Source: Aporrectodea caliginosa
Lineage: Eukaryota > Annelida > Clitellata > Crassiclitellata > Lumbricidae
DNA: 64,000 bases
NCBI GenBank assembly: GCA_020284085.1
Contig: JACEVL010000423.1
Span: 395,937 to 459,936 of the forward strand
Direction of reading: 5' to 3'
This document shows positions 11,591 to 23,944 of this stretch, in pieces. The notes beneath the pieces were generated by a model. That model made no database searches. It was not told where the DNA came from and saw only the letters and a program-made list of their open reading frames with translations. The translations under genes and the position numbers were made by a program. The stretch's first letter is position 1. The number at the start of each line of letters is the position of its first letter.

Positions 11591-12620
11591 GATGGACTGG
11601 TTGATTGAGGCGTTTAGATAGATCTGATAAACCAATTGGCAACAGACATGCAGATGCAACTAAAACATAATACTAATACTTAGTAAGAATATTTTAAAGG
11701 TTGTGGATACAATCACGCCCAACGCGAGTCTATACACGGTATACTCGAATAACGTCCGCTAGCGGCTACACAGTAACTGATCAATGCTGATGGAAGTTCG
11801 CGCATCCTCGTACGAGGATGCGCTAACGGCTGGCGGGATAGTAAATCATGCAAAAATTACTAATATAGCGGAAGGTTCTCTAAATGACGACACTAACCCT
11901 AACCCAGTGCTTCCCATGGAAAGTGGTGGTCCGCGGACCGGTGCTGGCCCGCGTGCCCTCAGTTGCCGGTCGGCAAAGTGAATCAAGAAACTGGTCAAAT
12001 TGCTTTGTAATGAAGAAATGGCTGTTATATCTAATTAGGCTAGAATTTTAAGGGCAAGAGAGTTATAAAATTTGCTAAAATGCATTTAAATCAATTTTAA
12101 TACATTTTGAGGAATCTAGGTATTGGAAATCGAAAAGGCTGCACGGGAAAAATAATCTTTGACTTGTTTCTGATTCGGCCGAAGATACGTTAACAACAGA
12201 ACGCTGAACAACATCTTAAGTATCAACAGACGAAAATTACATGCGCTTAGCCAATAGTTTGCAAAAGGTAGTCAGATTGCACGCAGTAGATCTACACTCT
12301 CAAAAGTAATGTTTGTCAACAGCGTGGCTGCTAAAAGACATTTTGTTTCATTAGTATTAGCAGCAGCAGTATTAGTAGTAGTAGTAGTGGTAATGGTATA
12401 TAGTACTAATATTGGAAGCAGTCCCTGTGATAAGATTTTAAACAGTATGTGTAAGACTGACTCATTTCATGCAGAAGCAGAATGCACTCTGTACCTTACA
12501 AGTGTAAGTGCGATAATGCAACAGTCGCTTTATTGAACCTAAATTTTGTCGAGACTTGTCGTAGGCCTATATTTTCCAATAAACATAAGCAAATTGACTG
12601 CAGCTTCTAGTCGGAGTATT
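11590..12620. other. non-coding stretch without a recognised gene
   Basis: Apart from a short perfect palindrome at 11800-11823 and a GTAGTAGTAG run near 12375, nothing is recognised. The sequence GGCTGCTAAAAGACATTT near 12326 resembles the segment at 51448-51470, so part of it is shared with the first intron region of copy A. Confidence 0.4.
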
Positions 12621-12629
12621 GGCAGTGAT

Positions 12630-12830
12630 CGGCGCAATAGTATTTTGAAAATAGATTTCTACTTTCCAAATAGAAATACTATTCTATTTTGTATTTTCAA
12701 AATGCTTTTGAAAAGTGTTTTGTAAAAGTAGGCTATTTTCAAAATAGTTTTAAAAAGTATTTAAGAGAATTCAAAATACTATTCCCAATTACTTTTTCAA
12801 AATACTTTTCCAAAATACTTTTCTAAGGTA
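12630..12830. mobile_element. AT-rich MITE-like element
   Basis: AATAGTATTTTGAAAATAG near 12638 is mirrored by CAAAATACTATTCCC near 12773. The interior repeats TTTTCAAAATA in both orientations. It looks like a small hAT-type non-autonomous element. The ends are not sharply defined. Confidence 0.4.
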
Positions 12831-12976
12831 CTTATAAAAAATAAATTTACAAACTTTCTGTCTTGGCTGATGATACTCAAATCTACATTTTATTTGACAG
12901 TCTGTCATAAGTGACTCAATAATTATTGAGCTGGCGATGAAACATGAGGAAACACGGAGAGGAACGCAGGTTCCTG

Positions 12977-13149
12977 GAGCTGCTTGATCGCCCGTCACAT
13001 CGCATCTCGGTACGTGTTCTCCATCGTCTGCCCTGGTGGGGATTTCAACCTCCGACCTTTCGATTGACAATCCAGCAGGCAGGTTCCTGGAGCTGTCGAC
13101 GATGGAGAACACGTGCCGAGATGCGATGTGACGAGCGATCAAGCAGCTC
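12977..13149. repeat. 52-bp inverted repeat around a SINE fragment
   Basis: Arms at 12977-13028 and 13098-13149 are inverted copies with two mismatches. The 69-base spacer holds a piece of the tRNA-type SINE (GGGGATTTCAACCTCCGACC) and a direct repeat of GCAGGTTCCTGGAGCTG with the left flank. Confidence 0.8.
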
Positions 13150-13729
13150 AAGGGATTGAAAAGGAAGTCACTACAAGCCTCATATCTATGGCTGTCTCTC
13201 GTGGCTAGCTTAATTAAGGCAGCATAGTTTAGAGTCTGTTATTGGGAACTTTGTAGAATAAAAGATCCTTTAAAGAACCCCGTCGTGCGACAGAGAACTC
13301 GCTGCAGCGTCATATGTAACGAATTAGAAGTTTTGTATCGAATAAATCTATCATTCTTGCCAAGCTCCCCTCCGCAACATCCCAAGCAAAAAGAACCAAG
13401 CGACAATGAAAATTATATATTCATTTTAAAATAAATATTTCATTTTATTTTAAAAATCAACAGAAATAGAAAATGAGTATAGCTGCAGGAAACACTGGCT
13501 GACATCATTGGATGACATCTTGATGTCATTTACAGAATAAACTGAGGCAATGTGTTGACGTTATCATTTCGTCTGTGATTCAGTTTTAACTTAATTACCT
13601 TCCTTGGTAATAACTGACATTGCTAAAAAAAAGATCGATAGGTAGATTGATTAATTGATAGATAAATAGATAGACACTAGACAGATAAATCGAAACTGCA
13701 GATAGCTACGTGAATTCATTAATTCAGAA

Positions 13730-13815
13730 CAATTATATAGCGCCTACCAAGATACATAATAGTCAGAGGCGCTCCCAGTCCATACACAAGCGAATCAGAG
13801 CAGTTTTCAAATGCT
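13730..13815 (-). repeat. LINE/SINE 3' tail copy (GGCGCTATATAA family)
   Basis: Minus strand: GGGAGCGCCTCTGAC, spacer, then GGCGCTATATAATTG. Same family as 2585-2715. Confidence 0.6.
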
Positions 13816-13831
13816 TACTTAATGTAGACTC

Positions 13832-13949
<118 letters not shown>

Positions 13950-14194
13950 TCCATGTATGGTCCACAGCTCTGAAGGAATGTTTTCCATGTTAAATGCACG
14001 ACGCTGCATCTTTGAAGTGCGAGCAAATGAACAACAAGCTCACCTTGAGAGGCAGAACGAAGATTTCTACAGCCAGCCAAATCCGAGATGTTACAGCAGA
14101 GATCCCGCCAGTATACGCCTACATACGATATTCCCTAACTCGCAAGGCCAGTCCCGGACCCAGATCCAGATGGACAGAATCATGGAAAGATGGA

Positions 14195-14330
14195 CGGATT
14201 GATGGCTAGACGGATGGCTTGATGGATAGTGGCTGGATGGCTGGCTGGATGTATACGGATAGATGGATGGATGAATGGAGAGACAGGCAGGCAGGCAGAC
14301 AGACAGATAGACAGACAAACAAACAGATTG
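14195..14330. repeat. imperfect GATG / CAGACAGA tetranucleotide repeats
   Basis: Runs of GATGGATGG and related units pass into GCAGGCAGGCAGACAGACAG. Low-complexity sequence without coding signal. Confidence 0.8.
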
Positions 14331-14499
14331 AACAATATTACAATAAGCAACTATATACAGTATCTAAGCATGCTAAAACGACTACTTAACAAATAAGAGA
14401 AGATAGAAGTCCATTCATTTGGCTCCAAGACGTACGAGCGTTAATTACTTCATTGTATCTATACATTTATAGAGCGCCTCTCGCAGTGCACATCAATCG

Positions 14500-14840
14500 T
14501 GCTTCTTATCCTCAGCATATGAAGGAGGGTGGATAGTCATCTCCCTAAATGTCTGACCTATCCACTGACAGTTCACACCCAGTGTACTCATCATAGCGGA
14601 GTTGTTTATGGGACACAAGTGGAGCCGAATGCTGGAAATAAATTTCTGCCCTGGCGGGGATTTCAACCTTCGATCTTTCGATTTACAATCCAGCACGCTA
14701 ACGACTACACGATCACGCCTACCTGCAAAATAAGCTATCTCCTCTCCCACTGAAGATACATTTTCATCACACATTTTGCCCCATAGGTTTTTCTTTACAA
14801 TGCAGCAGGACTCGTCAGACGCTGGACAGTACAATGCAGG
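14500..14840 (-). repeat. tRNA-derived SINE
   Basis: On the minus strand the head has an A-box-like TAGTCGTTAGCGTGCTGG and a B-box-like GAAGGTTGAAATCCCCG. The body has AGAAATTTATTTCC, GAGTACACTGGGTG and a 3' part with CATATGCTGAGGATAAG. Related copies are at 6.06, 13.03 (fragment), 47.73, 48.89 and 58.51 kb. Confidence 0.65.
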
Positions 14841-14843
14841 GCG

Positions 14844-17775
14844 TCAGCATGCACCTAAACGTCGCCTGATAAAATGTATCAGTTGTCCTATACAATGATG
14901 ATCGTTGGTGACAAGCTGGATGTAGTTAAGGTGATGCGTATTATGTTGATGCTGAGCAGCTGCAGAAGGGTTGCCATTGGCAACAGTTGATGCGAACGTG
15001 TCGACAGCATCCAGGAAGCTATCGACGACCATCTGAGCTCCGCATAACACTACGATTCAAATACATACCGCAATCAAATTAGAGTTCTCATCAGCATGCT
15101 TAAAAGGAATTCACGACTAATGCCACTCTTTATAATTCTATGCACTGCCATCTGATGTAACACAATTTTATAATCTATTATTGTAATTAGTAATAATTTG
15201 GCAGCTTAAGGAAAGAAAAATCGGAGGCGCTCTCAATTACAGGCCTACACTAAGATATTACCTATTGCTAATTATAAATCATGAGTGACATCGTCAGCCT
15301 GTGTGCATTAACTTGAAGTAATGTGGTTAACATGTAATGCATCTTGTAAAGCTCATCTATATCCTCAAGAGATGAATTATTACTGCTGCATAACCTTGAA
15401 ACAATTGCCTTACCAAGCATTTAAATATAATTACTCAAATTTAAGTTGGTAATACATTTATTAAATACATTGACAATATATGTATTTATTACGAAAAAAT
15501 ACGTTGCCAATTTATCTACGTCTACTTGGAGTAATTAGGAATTATTGATTTCTTATCGTACCTTAAGAGATTACTACAATCTTGTTCTATCTGTTAGTGA
15601 TGAACGAAACAGCTCATGCACTAATGCACTTACCATAACTATACCATAACAGATTGTATTGTCATAGGTTTACTTACGAAAGCCAATTGGAGGCAGACAG
15701 ATGGATTTCATTCTTAGTACGTCGTTTGTGTAGCTCAGGCAGTTGGTGAAGACCTTTCTAAGATCATCCGTCGACCTGTGATCTTGAGGACGCACGACGT
15801 GTACGATGGCCTTCACTCCTTTCAGGTATCCAGCGCTTGTGTGAACCAGACATCCAGTGCGAAGAGAAGACAGTCGGTGCTTATGACTGAGCAGTTCCGT
15901 CTTAACGCCAGGACCAGCGGCTCTCATGATCTCATCTGCCACAAAACCATCGACGTCTAGTTGATAGTTTATGCAGCTGACCACAACGTCCACGTTACTC
16001 ATTTTGGTCAGATCATCAAGCTTGACTTCAATCGTCAGTGAGTTTGAAACGGAAAGCAACACTGAATTGTTGTCCTGATTAAGAACCGTGTAGACAGACA
16101 TTCTTGCTGGGCTAATGTTAATGGCAGCTGTCGCAGTATACAACTGAGCAGTTCTTGTCGGCTCCGTATGGGTAGGTGTGGCAGGAAATTGAACATTCAA
16201 ATATGCTTTTTTGTTGGCTGTGGTGTCGAATCCATGACTTGTAGGCCTATCGGGATAAATGACATCTAAGAGCATCTCTTTGGCTCTAGCCATCTCCCTG
16301 TATGAACCAACTATGTTGCAAACTCTTTCCTGACTAATGAAACGTACCTCGACGTCCTTAAACTCAGCCATCGACTCAACCAAACTCTTTAGACTCTCAG
16401 GATCAATCCCTTCTGGTATTTTTACATTGTCGAAAGCTATCTGATCATATAGTTTTCGAAACTCTGCAATAACAGAGTCTGTATCGTGGAAAGGCTTAAC
16501 ATCAAAAGCCAATTTCTGTTTCTTTCCTTCCTTGTACTGCTCAACAAGGTTGCATTTTTCGGATATACGAGACAATTCGTGGTTACGGTGTCGCATCAAA
16601 AAGTGGAAAATGTCTTCGTCAATGTCAACGCTTGGAAGAAGCATCAATGCACAGATTCTATCGTGTTCCTGGTCGTTTGTTTTATTTTCTTGCAGACCAA
16701 ATGAATTTGTAGATTTTGGATTTTTTGCATCATATTTTAGATTTTCTTTATAGTCCTCATTTTTCGAGTTGGTTGAATCTTGAGGCCTTACTTGTTGTTT
16801 CGGAGTTTCGTAATACTTGACATCGCCTTTCTTCTTTAAGTCATCGCGCCTCTCCGAGTGATGGCTGTCTGTAAGACCTTTGTTCTCATTTTTAATAACC
16901 TTGACCTCCTGTTGTTTCGGATTTTCTGAATACTTACCATCTTTCGATGCGCCTTCTTTCTTTAAGTCATCGCGCCTTTCCGACTTATGGCTGTTGGTAA
17001 CATCAGTGTTCTCATTTCTAGGTACCTTGACCTCCTGACTCTTTCCAATAAATTGTTTTGGGCTCTCTGAATAATCGTCGCTCCTTACTTTAGATAAATC
17101 TGGATACATTGGTTGCTGCATTAAATTGTTTGAAGACTTGACATCCTTGGAATTACCTTCTAACTCACCACGACCCTCCGAGTTACCGCTGTTGGTAACC
17201 CCCCTTTGAATACTTTTGACTTCCGGGCTCTTTTCAATTACGGTTCTTTGTCTTTTCTCTTCCGTCTTTGCAGTGTTCGAGTTCTCAGAGTTCGAATCCG
17301 CAGGACCGCTCATCATGGCATCTTTTATATCTCGCTGAAATTCCAGTTTTTCATTATTTCTACGTTGGTCATTTGAACGGTTTCCAGATTCACTCTGCTC
17401 TACTTTTCCTACAGTGGCGTTGACCTTTGGCGCTATTGGTTTGATGCCTCTCAAATCTGTTGTTTCCATTTTATCGTTTTCCTGGTGTGACTGCTGATCA
17501 TTTCCCAAATCAACGGCACCTTTATCTGAAAATAGTTTTCCACCATTCTCTTGGGTTTGCTCCTTTCTGATCGCATTTTGAAGTGCCGTCCGAATTTCCT
17601 TGATTCCACAGAAGCAACCTTCTAGTCGCGAAGTTCCATCCGAAGTAATGATGCTAACGTTGTGATTTTTCTTCGTTGCTTCAGAGACAACCTTCTTTAA
17701 AACGTCTTTAAAACAATCACCACTGTCAGGTCTCTTGAAGGCGTCGGCCCAGGCTCTACTGATTGTAACGGACAT
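14844..17775 (-). CDS. PARP14-like protein with a divergent C-terminal macro domain, no transferase domain
   Basis: Two exons, 17775-15678 and 15049-14844, join in phase 1 (donor GTAAGT, acceptor TCGTAG) to give 767 residues. Residues 1-70 start MSVTISRAW and align with the KH-like region of copies A and B (MSITLSGSW). A long polar, charged, low-complexity linker (about 75-370) includes repeated SHKSERRDDLKK-type segments. A second KH-like segment has VEVRFISQERVCNIVGSY (about residue 470-490). The macro domain fills 575-767. Its ADP-ribose loops are altered: SCIN for NAAN, DVDG for GGG, and GFLLCGAQ where a G-x-(Y/F)-G loop is expected. It lacks the N-terminal RRM exons of copy A. An acceptor, TTGGTAG, lies 12 bases before the ATG, so a non-coding first exon is likely. 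Probable role: an intracellular immune scaffold or reader with weak or no ADP-ribose binding (inference). Confidence 0.75.
15050..15677 (-). other. intron of the macro gene, shared with 6817-7514
   Basis: The intron aligns along most of its length with the last intron of the TRIM-macro model at 6817-7514. In the 7-kb copy a 17-base inverted pair (ATGTAGGTAAGTTGGTA and its complement near 7261 and 7345) marks a small foldback that is degraded here. Confidence 0.6.
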
Positions 17776-18144
17776 CTTGAATTCAATCTACCAACAGAAA
17801 CAAATGCATTTCCGATTGTCTATCTTCAATTCCAATTGTTCTTACGAACTGATCTCGTTAGACCTGAAAGATCATTTCTACCTCTGATATGAACTTATCA
17901 AACCATGCAATCTGAATAGTATAAAATTATGAGAAGCGGCGTAGTATCCCATGATTGAATAGAATATTACTGGCCCAGTCAGCTACACTGGTTGGCAAGT
18001 AGACCTACATCCCATGCGCATAGGCCTATATGCGCGTGTGACTCCCGGTTCGCCTCCCGACTGTCTTATTTCAGATATTTGAATTTCGGATTATCACGGT
18101 CCGTACACGGGGTCTTTAAATGGCGTGATACCCATTCAAACGGG

Positions 18145-18235
18145 CAGCGGTGGTAAAGGTCTAAAGGATTTCACCCGATCAATTCATTTAAAAATGAACA
18201 GGGTCGAGGCCGTATACTGTCGCTATAGGCTACAG
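18145..18235 (-). promoter_or_regulatory. upstream block conserved with copy A
   Basis: AGGATTTCACCCGATCA and GGGTCGAGGCCGTATACTG match, in order, AGGATTTCATCCAATGA and GGATCGAGGCTGTATACGG just upstream of exon 1 of copy A (58024-58070). Its retention suggests either shared regulation or that this gene lost the two RRM exons that follow the block in copy A. Confidence 0.45.
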
Positions 18236-19919
18236 AAAAACGCGTTTTGAGAACTACCTTCAGCCGCATATATTTTTACATTTACATTTTTTTGTTTTTA
18301 GAGAACAATGGTCAAAGCTGTAGGCTACATAACATGCAACATTCTGCAAATGTGGGATACACTATAGGCATCATTAGCCTATCGGTTAGTTAGGTCTGCA
18401 GTGCGGGGATTGCAATACAGGTGTAATATTTCGATAGGCCTACCTGGGCCGAGGTCTTCGCCTTGACCCTGGATTTTGTTATTGCAACTTGTTTTCTGAC
18501 ACTGATCGTAATAATTATGTCACTTGAGACCAACGCTTACGAAAATGAAACTAAGACAAAGCAAGAGGCTCAACTGCGTATTTGCCATGAGCCCTATCAA
18601 TACTTGATGTATAGGCTACAATCATGTCCTGCAATGACATGGCTATTTCTGCATCTAAGTTTACACAATTTAGATGTTTAAATTAAAAATCACACACTAT
18701 ATAACACTAATCTATAATTCTCCAGTTCTCTTATTGTTTTTCTATACTAAAATACTAAGGTTTCTTATTATTACTTAGCCTTTATCACACCTTCACACAT
18801 GGCATTTATTGCTTTTCATCTTTATAATCTACCGTCAAGCCATCTGCCACAAGTTTTATTAATTGAGCCCCTTACCAGCGGGAGTATATCCCTTCTAGGA
18901 GTGCCCAACTGCCCATTGTTCCTAATGATATAATGTACTTTCATCTACAAGTGCAATCACTATCAACTTTATTTAGGTTAAACAAGTAGAATAACAAAAA
19001 TATTGCATGGCACATTAACTGATCTACTTGCTTATTGTTATGATTGTACTGTTCTGATTATATATTGAACTGGTTCAATAAACTCGATTGATTGATTGAT
19101 TGATTGAAGTTATAGATTGAAGAGTTGTCAGTGTCTTCCTACCTCCGCATGACAGCAAGGGACTTCTTGCGATGACCCACTTCCCGTCTTCAGCTCCTTT
19201 TGGGCACTACCTTCAGCCGAGACAGACGACATCCTTGTGTTACGTGTCTATGTCACGATCCTTCGATTCTATTTTCGTCCAAAGGCTGCAGCACTGAAAA
19301 GAACTTTGTGGATACGCACGATCATTTACTAAGCACCTTTACTGGATCTAGCAAACGATTGTTCGTAAATACTACGGAAAAACGTATACTGACTGAAAGG
19401 TCCTCATCAGAACATACGAGGAAACGTAACAGTGGCGGAACTAAAGGCGACTGAAAGCCCACAATATACTTCCCTATACCGTATGCTTGCAACGTATTGT
19501 ACAAGTCTTAACTGGCACACATCGTCTGCGCAGGCTATTATATATGATTGACCTCATAACCACTAGTATAGGCTATTGATACTAAATATGCTTTAACGCC
19601 GATTATACAGCTGACGTTCGGTTTGCAACGGGTTTTTTTGCCGTGTTTACAATCGCAGGCTATTATGGCCATGATTCATGCAGGCCTATAGCCTATAGGC
19701 CGAGCTATTATTAGTTTCAGCGTAAATTAAACCGCCTATAAATTATGTAAGCCTATGGCCTCCACCAGAATTATATGTCTTTGTGTGGGCTTGAGCGTGC
19801 ATGCGTAGGCCTATGCTTGTGTGCGTGATTTAATTTGTATTTATCATAGACCCCTTAAATTTATGTATGTGGGTCAATGACAATGCGTGTTGTGTACTGT
19901 TTACCTATATCTGTCTGTG

Positions 19920-19920
<1 letters not shown>
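18236..19920. other. non-coding stretch with a LINE tail
   Basis: A GGTTCAATAAACTCGATTG block followed by GATT repeats at about 19070-19107 is a LINE 3' tail. The rest has no supported gene. Short open frames here lack similarity I recognise. TAGGCCTA-type octamers cluster at 19680-19815. Confidence 0.5.

Positions 19921-19952
<32 letters not shown>
19921..19952. repeat. (CAAT)n microsatellite, minus-strand LINE tail
   Basis: Eight CAAT units followed by TTTTCGTTTATTCC, the complement of the GATT-ended tails seen at 9.2 and 19.1 kb. Confidence 0.75.
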
Positions 19953-20344
19953 TTTCGTTTATTCCGAGCACCAGGCTGACAGAACGCGGCTTGTTACATT
20001 AAGTAGTTAGTTGTATGTTTATATAATTATGTGTTCAGTTGTAGCCTATGTCACCTTATCATGTCTGGGTATCTTCTGATTTAATTCAGAATATCTTTTT
20101 ATATAATACTCTAGAAATGAAGTTGCGATTGTCCTTGTCCGGAAGAGAGAAGCCCTGGGCCCGAAGATGGAGCGCATGTCCACAACAGGGGCGAGGTGGG
20201 GGATTGACTATTAAGCCACGCGCTGCTATTGAACTTAAAAGGTATCTGATAAACAATGCCATGATGTTAATAAATAGTGTGAATGTAGGGCCTATTATTA
20301 TACGTTTAGCTTTAATGCAGAGCTGGCAACCGGAGTCTCCAAAA

Positions 20345-20425
20345 TCTCAGCCCTAGAGGGCATTCAACTCACAACCTGCGGACTGATTGGTAGTGTCTAT
20401 TAAGTGAGCTACTTGACTTGCTGAA
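20345..20425 (-). repeat. possible tRNA-like SINE fragment
   Basis: On the minus strand GTAGCTCACTTAATAGAC and GGTTGTGAGTTGAATGCC sit at A-box and B-box spacing. No tail is identified. Confidence 0.3.
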
Positions 20426-20654
20426 TTGGTTTTGTAATAAAGACAGAAACTGAAAGAAGTATAAGTTAGAAGACTTTTCATAATGGTGAGTATATGACGA
20501 TTATTTTGAATATTTAAAGCCCAGTATGGCATTGGATAATTTCAAGCCTATAGTGAAGTTGGCTAGCTAATCTTTGTATACGGCCCACTGAAGCCACACT
20601 TTCATGTGGTATATTACACTTTGACTATAGGCATCATATAATATATGTAATATA

Positions 20655-20800
20655 TCATGTGATATATTACATATTACACTTTCATGTGATATATTACATA
20701 TTACACTTTCATGTGATATATTACATATTGCACTTTCATGTGATATATTACATATTACACTTTCATGTGATATATTACATATTACACTTTCATGTGACAT
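20655..20800. repeat. 27-bp minisatellite, five units
   Basis: Five near-identical units begin CATGTGATATATTACATA and end TTACACTTT. One unit has a single A-to-G change. A partial unit leads in from about 20640. Confidence 0.95.
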
Positions 20801-20939
20801 CAACGCTTTTATGCTATGCTCCTCCCCGAATTACACCAGGCGCGGCAAACAACGAGCAGCGATTGTTGCTGCTGTTTGTTAGGAGCAGCGAGGTTGTTGC
20901 AGATGTCTTCATCTGTGGAAAAATGCGAGCATATTAGAC

Positions 20940-21584
20940 AACACAAAGCGGACAAACATTGACCTTAACTTCATACAAATGTGATTTATAAGAATACTGT
21001 AAGGACTAAGGCAGCCGTAGTTTAATCTTACGGGCATCACTGATGTGGTACTGTCAGCCCAGCATAATTATAGGGTTCATGTGTCCACTGAGTCAAGCAC
21101 AATTCGCAAATTGTGGGCTGTATAGCCGCGATGTATCCGGTTTTGATATAGCCTAGGCATAGTATATAGGTCGCGCTTTACATAAGTGCAAATTTCTGTC
21201 TAAATTTGTCTAAAATTTTGTTTTTGTGACAGTAACTGTTTTATAAAATCGTGTTAAGTATTAGTTTTAGGAGGGTTAGTGATTTGAGGTAGATTGAAAT
21301 AGATTGAGGTAAAATAGTTTCGATAGACACTATAGGGAATGATGCAAGACGGCGGTCGGTTGACATCACCATAATAAGCTTGTAAATAATTGTTGGAAAA
21401 TTATTGCGACACAGCTTGGCGGACTCGTAATTTTGAATGATGAACCGCTGTGTACTGATCTGTTCGAAACAGTTCTAGGCAACTTTTAGCGCAGCCTATT
21501 AATCTATGACGGAGGTAGCCGTGTAGCCTATTAGGCCTATAGCAATTTTATTAGCCTATTTCACTTATCTGGCTGCGTAAATGG
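20940..21584. other. non-coding stretch
   Basis: No gene or repeat is recognised. Confidence 0.5.
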
Positions 21585-21875
21585 AAGCTGGGTTGATGAA
21601 AATAATTGTTTCCGAAAATAGAAGTTGGATTAATGAAAAGAATTCTTTGTGCAAATAGAAGTTGGATTGATGAAAAGAATTCAGTAGGCCTAAGCCTGTT
21701 GTTTAGCGTCGTAGGCTAAATGATTCGCTATTGCATGAGTCTCAGTGTTGGTCGAATTGACGAAAAGAATTCTTGCTAAATAGCAGTTGGATTGATGGTA
21801 ATAATTTTAGCTTAAATAGAAGTGGGATTGACGAAAAGAATCTTGCTTAAATAGAAGCTAGATTGATGAAAGTTA
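21585..21875. repeat. degenerate tandem array of a ~36-bp unit
   Basis: The unit, roughly AAATAGAAGTTGGATTGATG followed by AAAAGAATTCTTGCTT, recurs about seven times. One unit is interrupted by a 70-base insert carrying TAGGCCTA-type sequence. There is no coding signal. Confidence 0.75.
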
Positions 21876-21949
21876 CCACAAAAATCATTGAAATAATTAA
21901 ATATGCTAAAAAAAACTTTTACCCAGTTCTACTGGGGTTTACAATCATT

Positions 21950-22350
21950 GCTAAACCAGTTTAAGACACTGACCGACTTTCGGCCAACTTTCTCGACCAC
22001 GCGACGGAACACGCCCCTTTCGAGCGGCGAATGGAGGTTATCGGTTCGCATATTTCATAGTCAACTCACTGCAACTTATAACAAATTTGAAAGAGTACTT
22101 GTGGGGTGTACTACGATTGTAATTGTAATTGAACATTTGTATAGCGTCACTCGCAGATTCAGAGGCGCTCCCGACGCAGGGCTCTAACAAATAAGATAGT
22201 CTTCAGGTGTTTCCGAAACAGAGGAAGAGAAAGGCTGAGGAGCTGACCTTGTTACAATAACTGACCGCCTTTATTGACCACGAGACGGAACAGAGCGGCT
22301 ACTGGAAGTTCAGGTTCGTATAATCGCCATCAAATCACTACAACTTATAA
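21950..22350. repeat. local duplication split by a LINE/SINE tail copy
   Basis: An ACTGACCG..CGACGGAAC..CAACTTATAAC block at 21966-22083 recurs at 22259-22352. Between the two is a minus-strand copy of the GGCGCTATATAA-type tail (22137-22245, GAGGCGCTCCCGACG). Confidence 0.6.
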
Positions 22351-22737
22351 CGAATCGCGGGAAAAATAAGAAAATCATTGTGTCGGAAAAGGCAATAAAG
22401 GCTGATGATCTATTGGACGCCCTCCAAAGCTTCATCTATTTGTCAATCAGGGCGTGTTGCGTTCCCGATGGTTAACAATTATATTTGGACAGCTCGAATG
22501 TTCACGCTATCTGTTTCGACACAAACTGAATATAAATTTATTGCAGTTGAGATTTAAACTAATTGCAAATATTGTCAGTGAGTAAAATTGATTACGATGG
22601 ATTATCTTGGTGACTCCACATCAGTAGTTCAATGAGCAAAGTCTGAGTGAGTTTGCTGTTGGCAGGGTCACAAAAGGTTCCTCGTAAAAGCTTCAAGCCA
22701 CTACTATATCAATCAAACCTTTCCAGATTCTAAAACT

Positions 22738-23944
22738 TGTTCACTGAAGAATTTCTGCCCTAATGCTCGTCTCGGGCTCTCTTATGAAGTCATAATAAAA
22801 ATAACTAAATAAGCAACTGTATAGACTAGACTGATTGACATAGCACTAGGGCTATCCTGTTAGCGGAACTTAAGGTTCCTTAGGGTATTACCCATTGTTA
22901 CTGCATTTGGAAAAAATCTGTCTTTACATGTAAACACTGAATTGAAGCGGTTGATTTGATTGATTGACTGATGCACAGCAATTAAACACAAGTCAGCTGC
23001 TATAGGCAGAATTTTTTAATATTCACAAATTTATCTTTGCCAGCGAATTTTTAATAACATGGGATCAAATTTTTTTAGAAATTAATATTTATTTTTATAT
23101 AGACATTGGCTGGCTAAAACGTTCATCAATCATCAACTGATAGCATTAGAATAAATTTAGAAAGATACACGTATATCTGTTAAGCATAATTCTGACTATT
23201 CATTACTCAAATACACAATATCCTGAATTACGTCATTAATTCATTACTTATCATTACTATCATCATCACCGTTTCTATTATTATTTTTATTCAGAAACCT
23301 ATTTCTGGATTCATCTCAAAAACTTGAGTAGGCTGTAGCAGGAAAATGACAAGTCTTCACTTGTTTGCGAAACTAGAATAAGAGAAAGAAAAGGGTCAAC
23401 AAAGCTGGTGGTAGTGAATTCGACAATCCACATGATAGGACCAGCACGGAAACACATAATGTTGAAGGTAGAAACAATTGGCCATAGGAAGTTGATCTCC
23501 AGTTTCAACTGAACTGAATTTTTTTCTCATTTTGGTGATGGTTAAGTGACAAACCATCGATCGTTTGCAAGACACTTTGTGTTCGACTCCACATAACATT
23601 TCCTAACTTATCTGAATTTATGTATGTTTTGTGAACCTGGACATAATATACATAGCACCTTATTATAAGGGTGCATTTAAAATAATTACACATAGGCCTA
23701 CAGTAATTACCTTACAACGACATTGTTATTTTAATTGAGTTACAACAGTATTGTGTTTAACTGTAGCCTAGTAGTCTACATGCGTGATTAGTGCCACTGA
23801 TTACAAATGCAGGTCGTATCATAAACAGAATTTATAACATAATTACATCGTTAACCATTCTATCTGGAATTGAAATACTTGTGCGAATCAGGCGCAGCTA
23901 AAACTAGTGAACAAGAGTAGGCCCTATTTTACATATTTTGTCTG
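22738..23944 (-). repeat. 3' flank of copy B, duplicated at 49878-50878
   Basis: CACAAATTTATCTTTGCCAG, GAATTGAAATACTTGTGCG and many intervening blocks are shared in order with the 3' flank of copy A. The two PARP14-like genes therefore arose by segmental duplication reaching at least 1.2 kb beyond the stop codon. Confidence 0.75.

Noticed and set aside
20567..20937. Repeat proteins of nine-residue units
   Set aside because: The 27-bp minisatellite is a multiple of three, so frames stay open without coding.
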